Source: HGM04593 sp964423665 (GTDB taxonomy: Bacteria; Bacteroidota; Bacteroidia; Bacteroidales; Bacteroidaceae). Taken from it: 7,042 bases of DNA. Below, in pieces: positions 1 to 5,452 of the stretch. The translations under genes were made by a program, and so were the position numbers. Location: positions 1 through 7,042 of the forward strand of contig CAYRFX010000094.1 in NCBI GenBank assembly GCA_964423665.1, in the 5' to 3' direction. The stretch's first letter is position 1. Each line of letters opens with the position of its first letter. The notes beneath the pieces were generated by a model that made no database searches, had not been told where the DNA came from, and was given only the letters and a program-made list of their open reading frames with translations.

Positions 1-647
1 CCTTTGAGAACGCTTTGTACGCCAAAGATGCCACTGACGATATTAAGCCCGCAATTAAAACCTCAATTGCGCTCTGCGACAGTTGTATCACATATGAAAG
101 AAATGCAGGAAAGATTCTTTTGATGATAAAGAAGCTGCAAGAAGGTGGCAACGGAACACAGGCAATGCTTGCCGAATATGCGCCCGCCGGAATTGAGATG
201 CTGGAGAAGCTGAATTCATACAAACCCGACGAGCTTTACACAAGCCGCATAGAGAAACTCGAGAAGATATTGAACGACATGCCCATGTGCATAGATTTCA
301 CCATTGTAGAGTGGAAAACCTTGTACGAAGGGAACGCACTGCCCAATATCGAGATATGGGCATACTACGGCAATGAAAATATCTCAACTACCAATTTCTC
401 TACCGACAAACGGTTCAGAAAAGCAATAGACAAAGAGCCTCACAAATACAAGCAGTTGGGCGTTACAAACAGCAAAGGAAAAGCTTCTACAGAAATAAGC
501 AGGAGCAACAAGCCCAAAGGAATAATATTCCGCCCCAAGGACAATGACGACGTAAAAATCAGTTACATCGGTATAAACGATATACTGAAGCGTGCTAACG
601 GCACATACATGAAAAGACAGGCAAGAATAAAATTGTACACAAAATAA
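1..647 (+). CDS. Hypothetical protein, 5'-truncated by the window edge
   Basis: The reading frame is open to the left edge (first complete codon at base 3), so the TTG at base 15 is probably not the start and the N-terminus lies outside the window. The visible part is 214 residues ending at a TAA. I do not recognise the family. Visible features, numbered from the first complete codon: a CxxC pair at C25 and C28, a third cysteine at C96, a mostly helical lysine/glutamate-rich first half (about 10-95), then a segment with aromatic and beta-like character (about 97-150), and a strongly basic C-terminal end rich in K and R. No membrane segment is visible, and a signal peptide cannot be judged. 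Only 27 bases separate it from the next gene on the same strand, with no visible terminator or promoter between, so the two are probably co-transcribed. Confident as a coding region by length and phase; function unknown. Confidence 0.75.
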   Translation, partial: FENALYAKDATDDIKPAIKTSIALCDSCITYERNAGKILLMIKKLQEGGNGTQAMLAEYAPAGIEMLEKLNSYKPDELYTSRIEKLEKILNDMPMCIDFTIVEWKTLYEGNALPNIEIWAYYGNENISTTNFSTDKRFRKAIDKEPHKYKQLGVTNSKGKASTEISRSNKPKGIIFRPKDNDDVKISYIGINDILKRANGTYMKRQARIKLYTK

Positions 648-674
648 TTAATTAATCATTAAAAAAAAATTACT

Positions 675-1403
675 ATGAAAGGAATTTTGAAAGGACTTGC
701 ACTGGTATTGATACTATCTTTGAGCAATACCAACGTGATGGCTCAGAGTTTCTTGAAGAAACTCAGCAAAGCAGCAGAAAGCATTACTGCAGCAACAACC
801 AACACCGAGAGCAGCAAAGAAAACACTGCAGCGGACAGCATTGACGTAAAAGCATTGTTGAACGAGAAAATCAAATTCTCTGTAATGAAGGCTTATGATG
901 TTGATAGCAATGGCGACACCATCAAGAACGAGGACGGCACGATGAAGATGAGATACTACATTGTTGATGGAAACGGCAATCCCTGTTCTGCAAACAAAGC
1001 AAAAGAGATTGTAAACAGCCGCACAAAAGAGGTTACAAAGATTCTTGCCAATGTGGGTAAAGGAGCCTTGACAGGCGTAGGAACCAGTCTTTTGGGCGGA
1101 GGCAACAAAAAAGACGCACTGAAAGGCGCAGCCGCCGGTGCTGCTGCCGGTCTTGCACTTTCGAGCGACGAAATTAAGAACATAAAGAGCCTCAACAAAG
1201 AGTTGAAAGCATACAAAAAGACTATTGATGCTTACGAAAAAACCTTTAGCGAGGAGGGCGAGCTGCTCGATGCCTCTGTTGACCTCTCTGACATCGATGG
1301 TATTGACTTTGAGAGTGCAGAGACACTTTCAAAGAACACTCTCGACATCTTGAAGACCCTTGAAAACGAGCCCGAGGTTGATTTTGAATCTCTTGAGATC
1401 TAA
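675..1403 (+). CDS. Exported glycine-zipper protein of unknown function
   Basis: A 242-residue protein with a clear Sec signal peptide: basic start (MKGILKG), hydrophobic core about 8-16, probable signal peptidase I cleavage after A23 of VMAQ. There is no lipobox cysteine at the cleavage site, so it is predicted to be periplasmic or secreted rather than a lipoprotein. The mature part has a Ser/Thr/Ala-rich stretch (about 31-55), a possible beta-hairpin region around 68-103 with D/N/G turns, and then a Gly/Ala-rich segment at 128-162 with regularly spaced glycines (128, 130, 134, 136, 141-143, 151, 155, 159). That segment resembles glycine-zipper membrane-inserting helices. A K/E-rich, coiled-coil-like helix follows (about 165-190), then an acidic tail (about 192-242). 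The ATG at 675 follows an A-rich leader, normal for Bacteroidetes. I do not recognise a named family. A 17-bp hairpin 18 bases after the stop probably ends the transcript. Confidence 0.85.
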   Translation: MKGILKGLALVLILSLSNTNVMAQSFLKKLSKAAESITAATTNTESSKENTAADSIDVKALLNEKIKFSVMKAYDVDSNGDTIKNEDGTMKMRYYIVDGNGNPCSANKAKEIVNSRTKEVTKILANVGKGALTGVGTSLLGGGNKKDALKGAAAGAAAGLALSSDEIKNIKSLNKELKAYKKTIDAYEKTFSEEGELLDASVDLSDIDGIDFESAETLSKNTLDILKTLENEPEVDFESLEI

Positions 1404-1421
1404 TACCCCGTATTACACGTT

Positions 1422-1460
1422 TATAAATCCCTCATTTTCACACAAAATGAGGGATTTATA
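1422..1460 (+). terminator. Perfect 17-bp hairpin, probable terminator
   Basis: The arms 1422-1438 and 1444-1460 are exact inverse complements around the 5-base loop cacac. The hairpin lies 18 bases after the stop of the glycine-zipper gene and before the miaB promoter. The left arm ends in TTTT and the right arm begins with AAAA, so A-T pairs close the loop. There is no T-run directly after the stem on the plus strand, so it differs from a textbook intrinsic terminator. Position and perfect symmetry make termination or 3'-end stabilisation the best reading. Confidence 0.7.
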
Positions 1461-1524
1461 GTATATAACCGACAACAAATCTTTTCATTTTTTAAGCTAC
1501 CCGACTTGCAATAGTGGTACTTTT

Positions 1525-1558
1525 TTTGCGACTAATTTGGTTTTTCTCACTATCTTCG
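1525..1558 (+). promoter_or_regulatory. Probable Bacteroidetes-type promoter for miaB
   Basis: A TATCTTCG box at 1551-1558 matches the Bacteroidetes -7 consensus TAnnTTTG with one mismatch (C for T). TTTG at 1525-1528 could be the -33 element, with a 22-base gap, slightly longer than the usual 19-21. Transcription would begin near 1562-1566, giving a leader of only about 11-15 bases before the miaB ATG at 1577. Inference from consensus and position only. Confidence 0.55.
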
Positions 1559-1576
1559 CACCCGTAAACAGAAACA

Positions 1577-2908
1577 ATGATAACAGTGGAAAAAAAACTA
1601 TTCATAGAAACATATGGCTGCCAGATGAATGTTGCCGACAGCGAGGTCATAGGTTCCATTCTTAAAGTAGCCGAGTATGAGGTAACGGATAACATTGCAG
1701 ACGCCAATCTCATTCTGCTTAACACCTGCTCCATACGCGACAATGCAGAACAAAAGATTTACAGCAGGCTCGACCAGCTTAATGCCATGCGCCGCGGGAA
1801 GGATACCCTCATAGGCGTAGTAGGCTGCATGGCTGAGCGCGTAAAGGAAGAACTTATAAAAAAGTACAAGGTAAACATTGTGGCAGGCCCCGATGCATAT
1901 CTGTCACTCCCCCAGCTTATTGCCGAGGCCGAAATGGGGCACGCAGCGATGAACATTGAACTATCCACCACTGAGACCTATCGCGATATTATCCCCATGC
2001 GTATATGCAGCGGAAATGTATCGGGTTACATATCCATCATGCGCGGTTGCAACAACTTCTGCCACTACTGTGTGGTACCCTACACAAGAGGACGCGAAAG
2101 AAGCCGCGATATCCAGAGCATTCTTGCCGAGGTGGACGACCTCGTGGCAAAGGGGTTCAAGGAAATTATCTTGCTGGGGCAGAATGTAAACTCATACAAT
2201 TTTGAGAATGCCGATGGCGAACATATAACATTCCCCGAGCTATTGCGCCGCGTTGCACGCCACGCACCCACCACACGCATACGTTTCACAACATCTCACC
2301 CCAAAGATATGAGCGACGACACCCTGCGTGTAATTGCCGAAGCGCCCAACGTGTGCCGCAACATACACCTACCCGTACAGAGTGGCAGCAGTGCGATGCT
2401 CAAAGCTATGAACCGAAAATACACCCGCGAATGGTATCTCGACAGGATTGAGGCTATACGCACCATTGTCCCCGATTGCGGACTCTCAACCGACATTATC
2501 GCAGGATTTTGCGGAGAGACCGAGGAGGACCACCAAGCAACCCTCTCGCTGATGCGCTACTGCTCATACGACGCAGCGTTTATGTTCAAATACTCGGAAC
2601 GCCCGGGCACATTCGCCAGCAGACACATGAAAGACGATATCGACGACAAAGAGAAGGTACGCCGCCTGAATGAGATTATAGCACTGCAACAAGAGTGCTC
2701 GGCAGCCAATAATAAAAAGTGCATAGGGCAAACATACGAAGTGCTCATAGAGGGTGTTTCCAAGCGCTCACGCGAGCAATTCTTCGGACGCACCGAGCAG
2801 AACCGCACCGCAGTGTTCAACCGCAAAGGATACAAAATAGGAGATTTTGTAAAGGTGAAAATCTATGACTCCACGGCAGCTACACTGCTGGGCGAGATTG
2901 TAGATTAA
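1577..2908 (+). CDS. miaB: tRNA-2-methylthio-N6-dimethylallyladenosine synthase MiaB
   Basis: Radical-SAM methylthiotransferase that adds the 2-methylthio group to i6A at position 37 of tRNAs reading UNN codons. The 443 residues show the complete MiaB architecture. An N-terminal UPF0004 domain carries the three auxiliary [4Fe-4S] ligands C15 (YGCQMN), C51 (NTCSIR) and C84 (VGCMAER). The radical-SAM core carries the CxxxCxxC cluster at C158, C162 and C165 within MRGCNNFCHYCVVPYTRGRE. A C-terminal TRAM domain occupies about 375-441. The YGCQMN and VVPYTRGRERSR signatures point to MiaB rather than RimO or MtaB. An in-frame TAA at 1565 fixes 1577 as the most upstream ATG. The leader is A-rich with no Shine-Dalgarno. 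The gene stands alone between hairpins, with its own candidate promoter. All catalytic cysteines are present, so it should be functional. Confidence 0.97.
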   Translation: MITVEKKLFIETYGCQMNVADSEVIGSILKVAEYEVTDNIADANLILLNTCSIRDNAEQKIYSRLDQLNAMRRGKDTLIGVVGCMAERVKEELIKKYKVNIVAGPDAYLSLPQLIAEAEMGHAAMNIELSTTETYRDIIPMRICSGNVSGYISIMRGCNNFCHYCVVPYTRGRERSRDIQSILAEVDDLVAKGFKEIILLGQNVNSYNFENADGEHITFPELLRRVARHAPTTRIRFTTSHPKDMSDDTLRVIAEAPNVCRNIHLPVQSGSSAMLKAMNRKYTREWYLDRIEAIRTIVPDCGLSTDIIAGFCGETEEDHQATLSLMRYCSYDAAFMFKYSERPGTFASRHMKDDIDDKEKVRRLNEIIALQQECSAANNKKCIGQTYEVLIEGVSKRSREQFFGRTEQNRTAVFNRKGYKIGDFVKVKIYDSTAATLLGEIVD

Positions 2909-2922
2909 CAACGCTTTATACA

Positions 2923-2972
2923 AACAGAAGAAGAGCAGAGTTCCGCGTGCGGAACTCTGCTCTTCTTCTGTT
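2923..2972. terminator. Perfect 23-bp hairpin, probable bidirectional terminator
   Basis: The arms 2923-2945 and 2950-2972 are exact inverse complements around a 4-base loop (cgtg). The hairpin sits between the convergent ends of miaB (stop 2908, plus) and the pspC-type gene (stop at 3002, minus), 14 and 29 bases from the two stops, so it can serve both transcripts. The purine-rich left arm and pyrimidine-rich right arm give a long, very stable stem. There is no true T-run on either side. Confidence 0.8.
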
Positions 2973-3001
2973 GCCATACCGAATGGCTTGCACAGATATT
3001 C

Positions 3002-3187
3002 TTATTTTCCCTCAACAGGAAGAATAAGTGCGAGAATCAGATATGCGATTGCAACAGAACCACACAAAAGCAATGCTGCAACAACTGTGATGATACGTGT
3101 GAGTTTCACATCGAGACCGAACTCTTTTGCAAGACCTGCACAAACACCGGCAATAACTCTGTCGTTAGAACGATACAACTTTCCCAT
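3002..3187 (-). CDS. PspC-domain small membrane protein
   Basis: A 61-residue protein starting MGKLYRSNDRVIAGVCAGLA. The R-VIAGVCAGLAKEFGLD block (about 10-26) and the following R-x-I-T hydrophobic run are the core of the PspC domain, named after the phage-shock protein that senses envelope stress in enterobacteria. One long hydrophobic segment spans about 32-57 and could form one or two membrane passes. The chosen ATG at 3187 begins the conserved domain; a longer in-frame start at 3238 would add 17 non-conserved residues and would lie close to or inside the predicted transcription start, so I reject it. The gene is single, with no pspA or pspB nearby, convergent with miaB and divergent from the methyltransferase operon. 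Family call is strong. A stress role is carried over from the family and is not shown here; PspC-domain proteins in Bacteroidetes are mostly uncharacterised. Confidence 0.9.
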   Translation of the reverse strand: MGKLYRSNDRVIAGVCAGLAKEFGLDVKLTRIITVVAALLLCGSVAIAYLILALILPVEGK

Positions 3188-3220
3188 AGTAGTATTTATA
3201 TGTTTATTTATTATTAAAAG

Positions 3221-3254
3221 TGCAGGAACACCCTGCAAAAACCGTGCAAAAATA
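3221..3254 (-). promoter_or_regulatory. Candidate pspC promoter with 11-bp tandem repeat and leader hairpin
   Basis: On the minus strand TATTTTTG (plus-strand 3254-3247) matches the Bacteroidetes -7 consensus TAnnTTTG exactly. I see no clean TTTG -33 element at the expected distance. The box overlaps an 11-bp tandem repeat, CCGTGCAAAAA at 3242-3252 and CCCTGCAAAAA at 3231-3241 on the plus strand, differing at one base. A 6-bp inverted repeat with a 5-base loop (3221-3226 and 3232-3237) would fall at the very start of the transcript, roughly 50 bases before the ATG. Confidence 0.5.
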
Positions 3255-3349
3255 CAAATTATAGATATTTTTATATGTTAAAAAATGTAATTTTATTGAT
3301 TATTTTGGTAAAACTTCAAAAAAAGAGAGCTTTTTCGCCCTAAATAGTA

Positions 3350-3357
3350 TATTTTTG
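3350..3357 (+). promoter_or_regulatory. Candidate -7 box for the methyltransferase-ftsX operon
   Basis: TATTTTTG at 3350-3357 matches the Bacteroidetes -7 consensus TAnnTTTG exactly. It is 52 bases before the ATG at 3410, which would give a leader of about 45 bases. I see no convincing TTTG -33 element at the expected spacing. It is the only good box upstream of a six-gene plus-strand run, so it may drive the whole operon. Confidence 0.5.
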
Positions 3358-3367
3358 TAGCGAGTTT

Positions 3368-3389
3368 GGGAAAATTATACTCTTTTCCC
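3368..3389 (+). promoter_or_regulatory. Small hairpin in the operon leader
   Basis: GGGAAAA (3368-3374) and TTTTCCC (3383-3389) form a perfect 7-bp stem with an 8-base loop, just after the predicted transcription start and about 20 bases before the methyltransferase ATG. It could stabilise the leader or be chance. No riboswitch fold is recognisable. Confidence 0.3.
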
Positions 3390-3409
3390 TGATAAAAAGA
3401 ATAAAAGGC

Positions 3410-4309
3410 ATGAATATAATAACCCACAAGGAATGCCCGCTCTGCAAGAGCGGGGGCATAGAAAAATGTTTCTCCTGCAAGGACTACTTTGCAACAGGAG
3501 AGATGTTTGACATATTCAAGTGCAAGGATTGCGGGTTTGTATTCACGCAGAATATCCCCGATGAAAAGGAGATTGCCCCCTATTACTGCTCACCATCGTA
3601 CATATCCCACAGCAACACAAGCAAAGGGATTGTAAACAAGCTCTACCACCTTGTACGCAGCATAATGCTACGCCGCAAAGTTTCACTCGTGAAGAAACTC
3701 ACGTTGCTGCAAAACGGGCGCATTGTGGATTATGGTGCAGGAACAGGCTATTTTGCCCGTGCCATGCACAAAAAAGGGTGGAAGGTTACCGCCATTGAGA
3801 AGAGCGCGCAAGCGCGTGAGTTCTCAAAAGAACAATTCGGCTTTGAGATGCTACCCGAAGAGGCGTTGAAGGAGATTGAGAGCAACTCGGTAGATGTGGT
3901 TACTATGTGGCATGTAATGGAACACATACAACAAATAGATGCCTTTTGGGAGGAGATGAAACGTATATTGGAGGAGACCGGCATTGCCATTATAGCCGTG
4001 CCCAACTGCATATCATACGATGCCGACAATTATGGAGAACATTGGGCTGCGTATGACGTTCCGCGACATTTGTGGCACTTCTCCCCAAGTACCATGATGA
4101 AAATGGGCGAAAAACATGGTTTTATATTGGAAAGACACTACCCCATGCCGTTCGACGGGTTCTATATCTCGATGCTGAGCGAGAAATACAAAGGACGCCG
4201 TTTGAAGCTGCTACGTGGCTTATGGAATGGATTTTTAGGACTATGCGCAACGCTTGACAAGCGCAACGCAAGCAGTTCAATTATATATGTATTCAGAAAA
4301 AGGAAATGA
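3410..4309 (+). CDS. Class I SAM-dependent methyltransferase with N-terminal cysteine-rich (zinc-ribbon-like) module
   Basis: A 299-residue protein in two parts. The N-terminus has three CxxC pairs, C9/C12, C20/C23 and C38/C41, typical of a zinc-binding ribbon. The rest is a Rossmann-type methyltransferase of the Methyltransf_23 kind: motif I VDYGAGTG (106-113) for SAM binding, acidic E130 at the end of the second strand, MWHVMEHI (166-173) as the post-strand-4 motif, and DVPRHLWHFSP (216-226), a signature of this subgroup. The substrate cannot be read from the sequence. Relatives often sit in polysaccharide or O-antigen clusters or act on small metabolites. No signal peptide or membrane span, so cytoplasmic. 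Its TGA overlaps the ftsX ATG by four bases, so translation of ftsX is probably coupled to it and expression is joint. An 8-bp hairpin lies inside codons 9-15. Family call firm; biological role unknown. Confidence 0.9.
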   Translation: MNIITHKECPLCKSGGIEKCFSCKDYFATGEMFDIFKCKDCGFVFTQNIPDEKEIAPYYCSPSYISHSNTSKGIVNKLYHLVRSIMLRRKVSLVKKLTLLQNGRIVDYGAGTGYFARAMHKKGWKVTAIEKSAQAREFSKEQFGFEMLPEEALKEIESNSVDVVTMWHVMEHIQQIDAFWEEMKRILEETGIAIIAVPNCISYDADNYGEHWAAYDVPRHLWHFSPSTMMKMGEKHGFILERHYPMPFDGFYISMLSEKYKGRRLKLLRGLWNGFLGLCATLDKRNASSSIIYVFRKRK

Positions 4310-5172
4310 GTAAAGGAAAATCAATGTTCAAGGTGCAGACAATAAGCGTTTACATAAGCACCACGCTCGTATTGCTGCTGCTCGGTGTGATGGGGTTGCT
4401 CTTCGTTACTGCCGATTCGCTGGCAAAGCATGTGCGCCATAATCTCGTTCTCACCGTGGTGATGAAAAACGATATTAGTGATGCCGATATTGTCAAATTC
4501 CAAAAGCAGATAAACAAAAAAGATTTTGTATTATTGAGCAGATACATATCACGCGAGGAGGTACTGAAAGAGCAAAAAAAGGAACTGGGCACAGACCCCG
4601 TGGAGTTTCTCGGATACAACCCCTATGACTCTTCCATTGAGATTACACTGAAAAACGAATTTACCAACAGCGGGAGCATTACACAAATAGAAAAAGAGCT
4701 GATGAAAAACCCCACCGTGGGCAGTATTATATATCAACGGGAACTCATAGACTCCATAAATAATAATATACGCAAAATAAGTATTGTGCTGATGGTTTTC
4801 CTTGCCCTGCTCACAATAATCTCTTGGTCGCTCATCGGTAATTTAGTGCGCCTGTCGATATACTCCAAAAGATTTCTTATGCACACCATGAAGCTGGTGG
4901 GAGCCACATGGGGCTTCATACGCCGCCCGTTCATTTTGCACAATCTGAAGATAGGACTGCTCTCATCGATACTTGCAAACATATTGCTGGCAACAGGGTT
5001 ATACATTGTGTGGAGACATGAACCCGCTATAGCCACAGTGTTGCCGCCTGCACATCTTGCAGCCGTGGCAGCCGGGATAACCCTTTTCGGCATAACTATA
5101 TGCGTGCTGTGCGCCTACCTATCGGTAAACCGTTTCTTGCGCATGCGCAGCAACGACCTCTATTTCATATAA
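4306..5172 (+). CDS. ftsX: Cell division protein FtsX
   Basis: The membrane subunit of the FtsEX complex, an ABC-transporter-like machine that in other bacteria activates peptidoglycan hydrolases at the division septum. The 288 residues have the standard plan: cytoplasmic N-terminus, TM1 about 15-37, a large periplasmic domain about 45-155 (with EFLGYNPY around 100, as in the family), TM2 about 158-180, a cytoplasmic loop with the conserved MKLVGAT (195-201) and IRRPF (205-209), TM3 about 213-236, and TM4 about 250-273 ending in a short basic tail. The ATG at 4306 overlaps the methyltransferase stop (ATGA) and is preceded by an AAAAAGGA stretch, a fair Shine-Dalgarno; an alternative ATG at 4324 would lose six residues. 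The ATPase partner ftsE is not adjacent. The DUF3098-type gene follows after 13 bases, so the run is clearly one operon. Confidence 0.95.
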   Translation: MSKGKSMFKVQTISVYISTTLVLLLLGVMGLLFVTADSLAKHVRHNLVLTVVMKNDISDADIVKFQKQINKKDFVLLSRYISREEVLKEQKKELGTDPVEFLGYNPYDSSIEITLKNEFTNSGSITQIEKELMKNPTVGSIIYQRELIDSINNNIRKISIVLMVFLALLTIISWSLIGNLVRLSIYSKRFLMHTMKLVGATWGFIRRPFILHNLKIGLLSSILANILLATGLYIVWRHEPAIATVLPPAHLAAVAAGITLFGITICVLCAYLSVNRFLRMRSNDLYFI

Positions 5173-5185
5173 ACATTACAACACA

Positions 5186-5431
5186 ATGATGAATAAAAGA
5201 AACTTTGCTTTTGAGAAAATCAACTACATTCTGCTGCTTGCAGGTGTGCTGATTATAATTCTGGGATTTATACTGATGTGTGGACCATCGACAACCGAGA
5301 CACACTTTGAGCCCGATATCTTTAGCGTGAGAAGAATAAAACTGGCACCCACAGTGTGCTTTTTTGGCTTTCTGTTTGTAATATATTCCATTATCCACAG
5401 AAGCAAGAAGAGTGAAAAGGAGAAAGAGTAA
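5186..5431 (+). CDS. DUF3098-type small two-TM membrane protein
   Basis: An 81-residue protein with two membrane segments, about 14-32 and 53-71, joined by a short loop containing the block FEPDIFSVRRIKLAPTVCFFG (41-61). That loop with the following LAP is the mark of the DUF3098 family found between ftsX and uppP in Bacteroidetes. Positive residues at both ends (KR near the start, RSKK at 72-75) put both termini in the cytoplasm and the loop in the periplasm. The start is a double ATG at 5186 and 5189; either could be used. The gene begins 13 bases after ftsX and ends 21 bases before uppP, so it is firmly inside the operon. Function is unknown; a role in the envelope or as a partner of FtsX or UppP is inference from position only. 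Confidence 0.87.
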   Translation: MMNKRNFAFEKINYILLLAGVLIIILGFILMCGPSTTETHFEPDIFSVRRIKLAPTVCFFGFLFVIYSIIHRSKKSEKEKE

Positions 5432-5452
5432 AAACGACAATATACATACTAA

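Noticed and set aside
15..647. TTG at base 15 as the start of the first gene
   Set aside because: The frame remains open upstream to the window edge, so the true start is most likely outside the window.
1533..1540. TAATTTGG as the miaB -7 box
   Set aside because: It is one base short of the TAnnTTTG spacing; TATCTTCG at 1551-1558 fits spacing and distance to the ATG better.
3188..3238. Upstream extension of the pspC-type gene to an ATG at 3238
   Set aside because: The extra 17 residues precede the conserved domain and lie at or next to the predicted transcription start and leader hairpin.
2988..3281. Plus-strand open frame of 97 codons
   Set aside because: It is antisense to the pspC-type gene and runs through its promoter region; no motif, no plausible start signals.
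4244..4270. Direct repeat of GCGCAACGC near the end of the methyltransferase gene
   Set aside because: Nine bases, both copies in coding sequence, no further copies or associated structure seen; likely chance.
4734..5093. Minus-strand open frame of 119 codons
   Set aside because: Antisense to the FtsX membrane helices, with no domain; the FtsX frame is clearly the real one.
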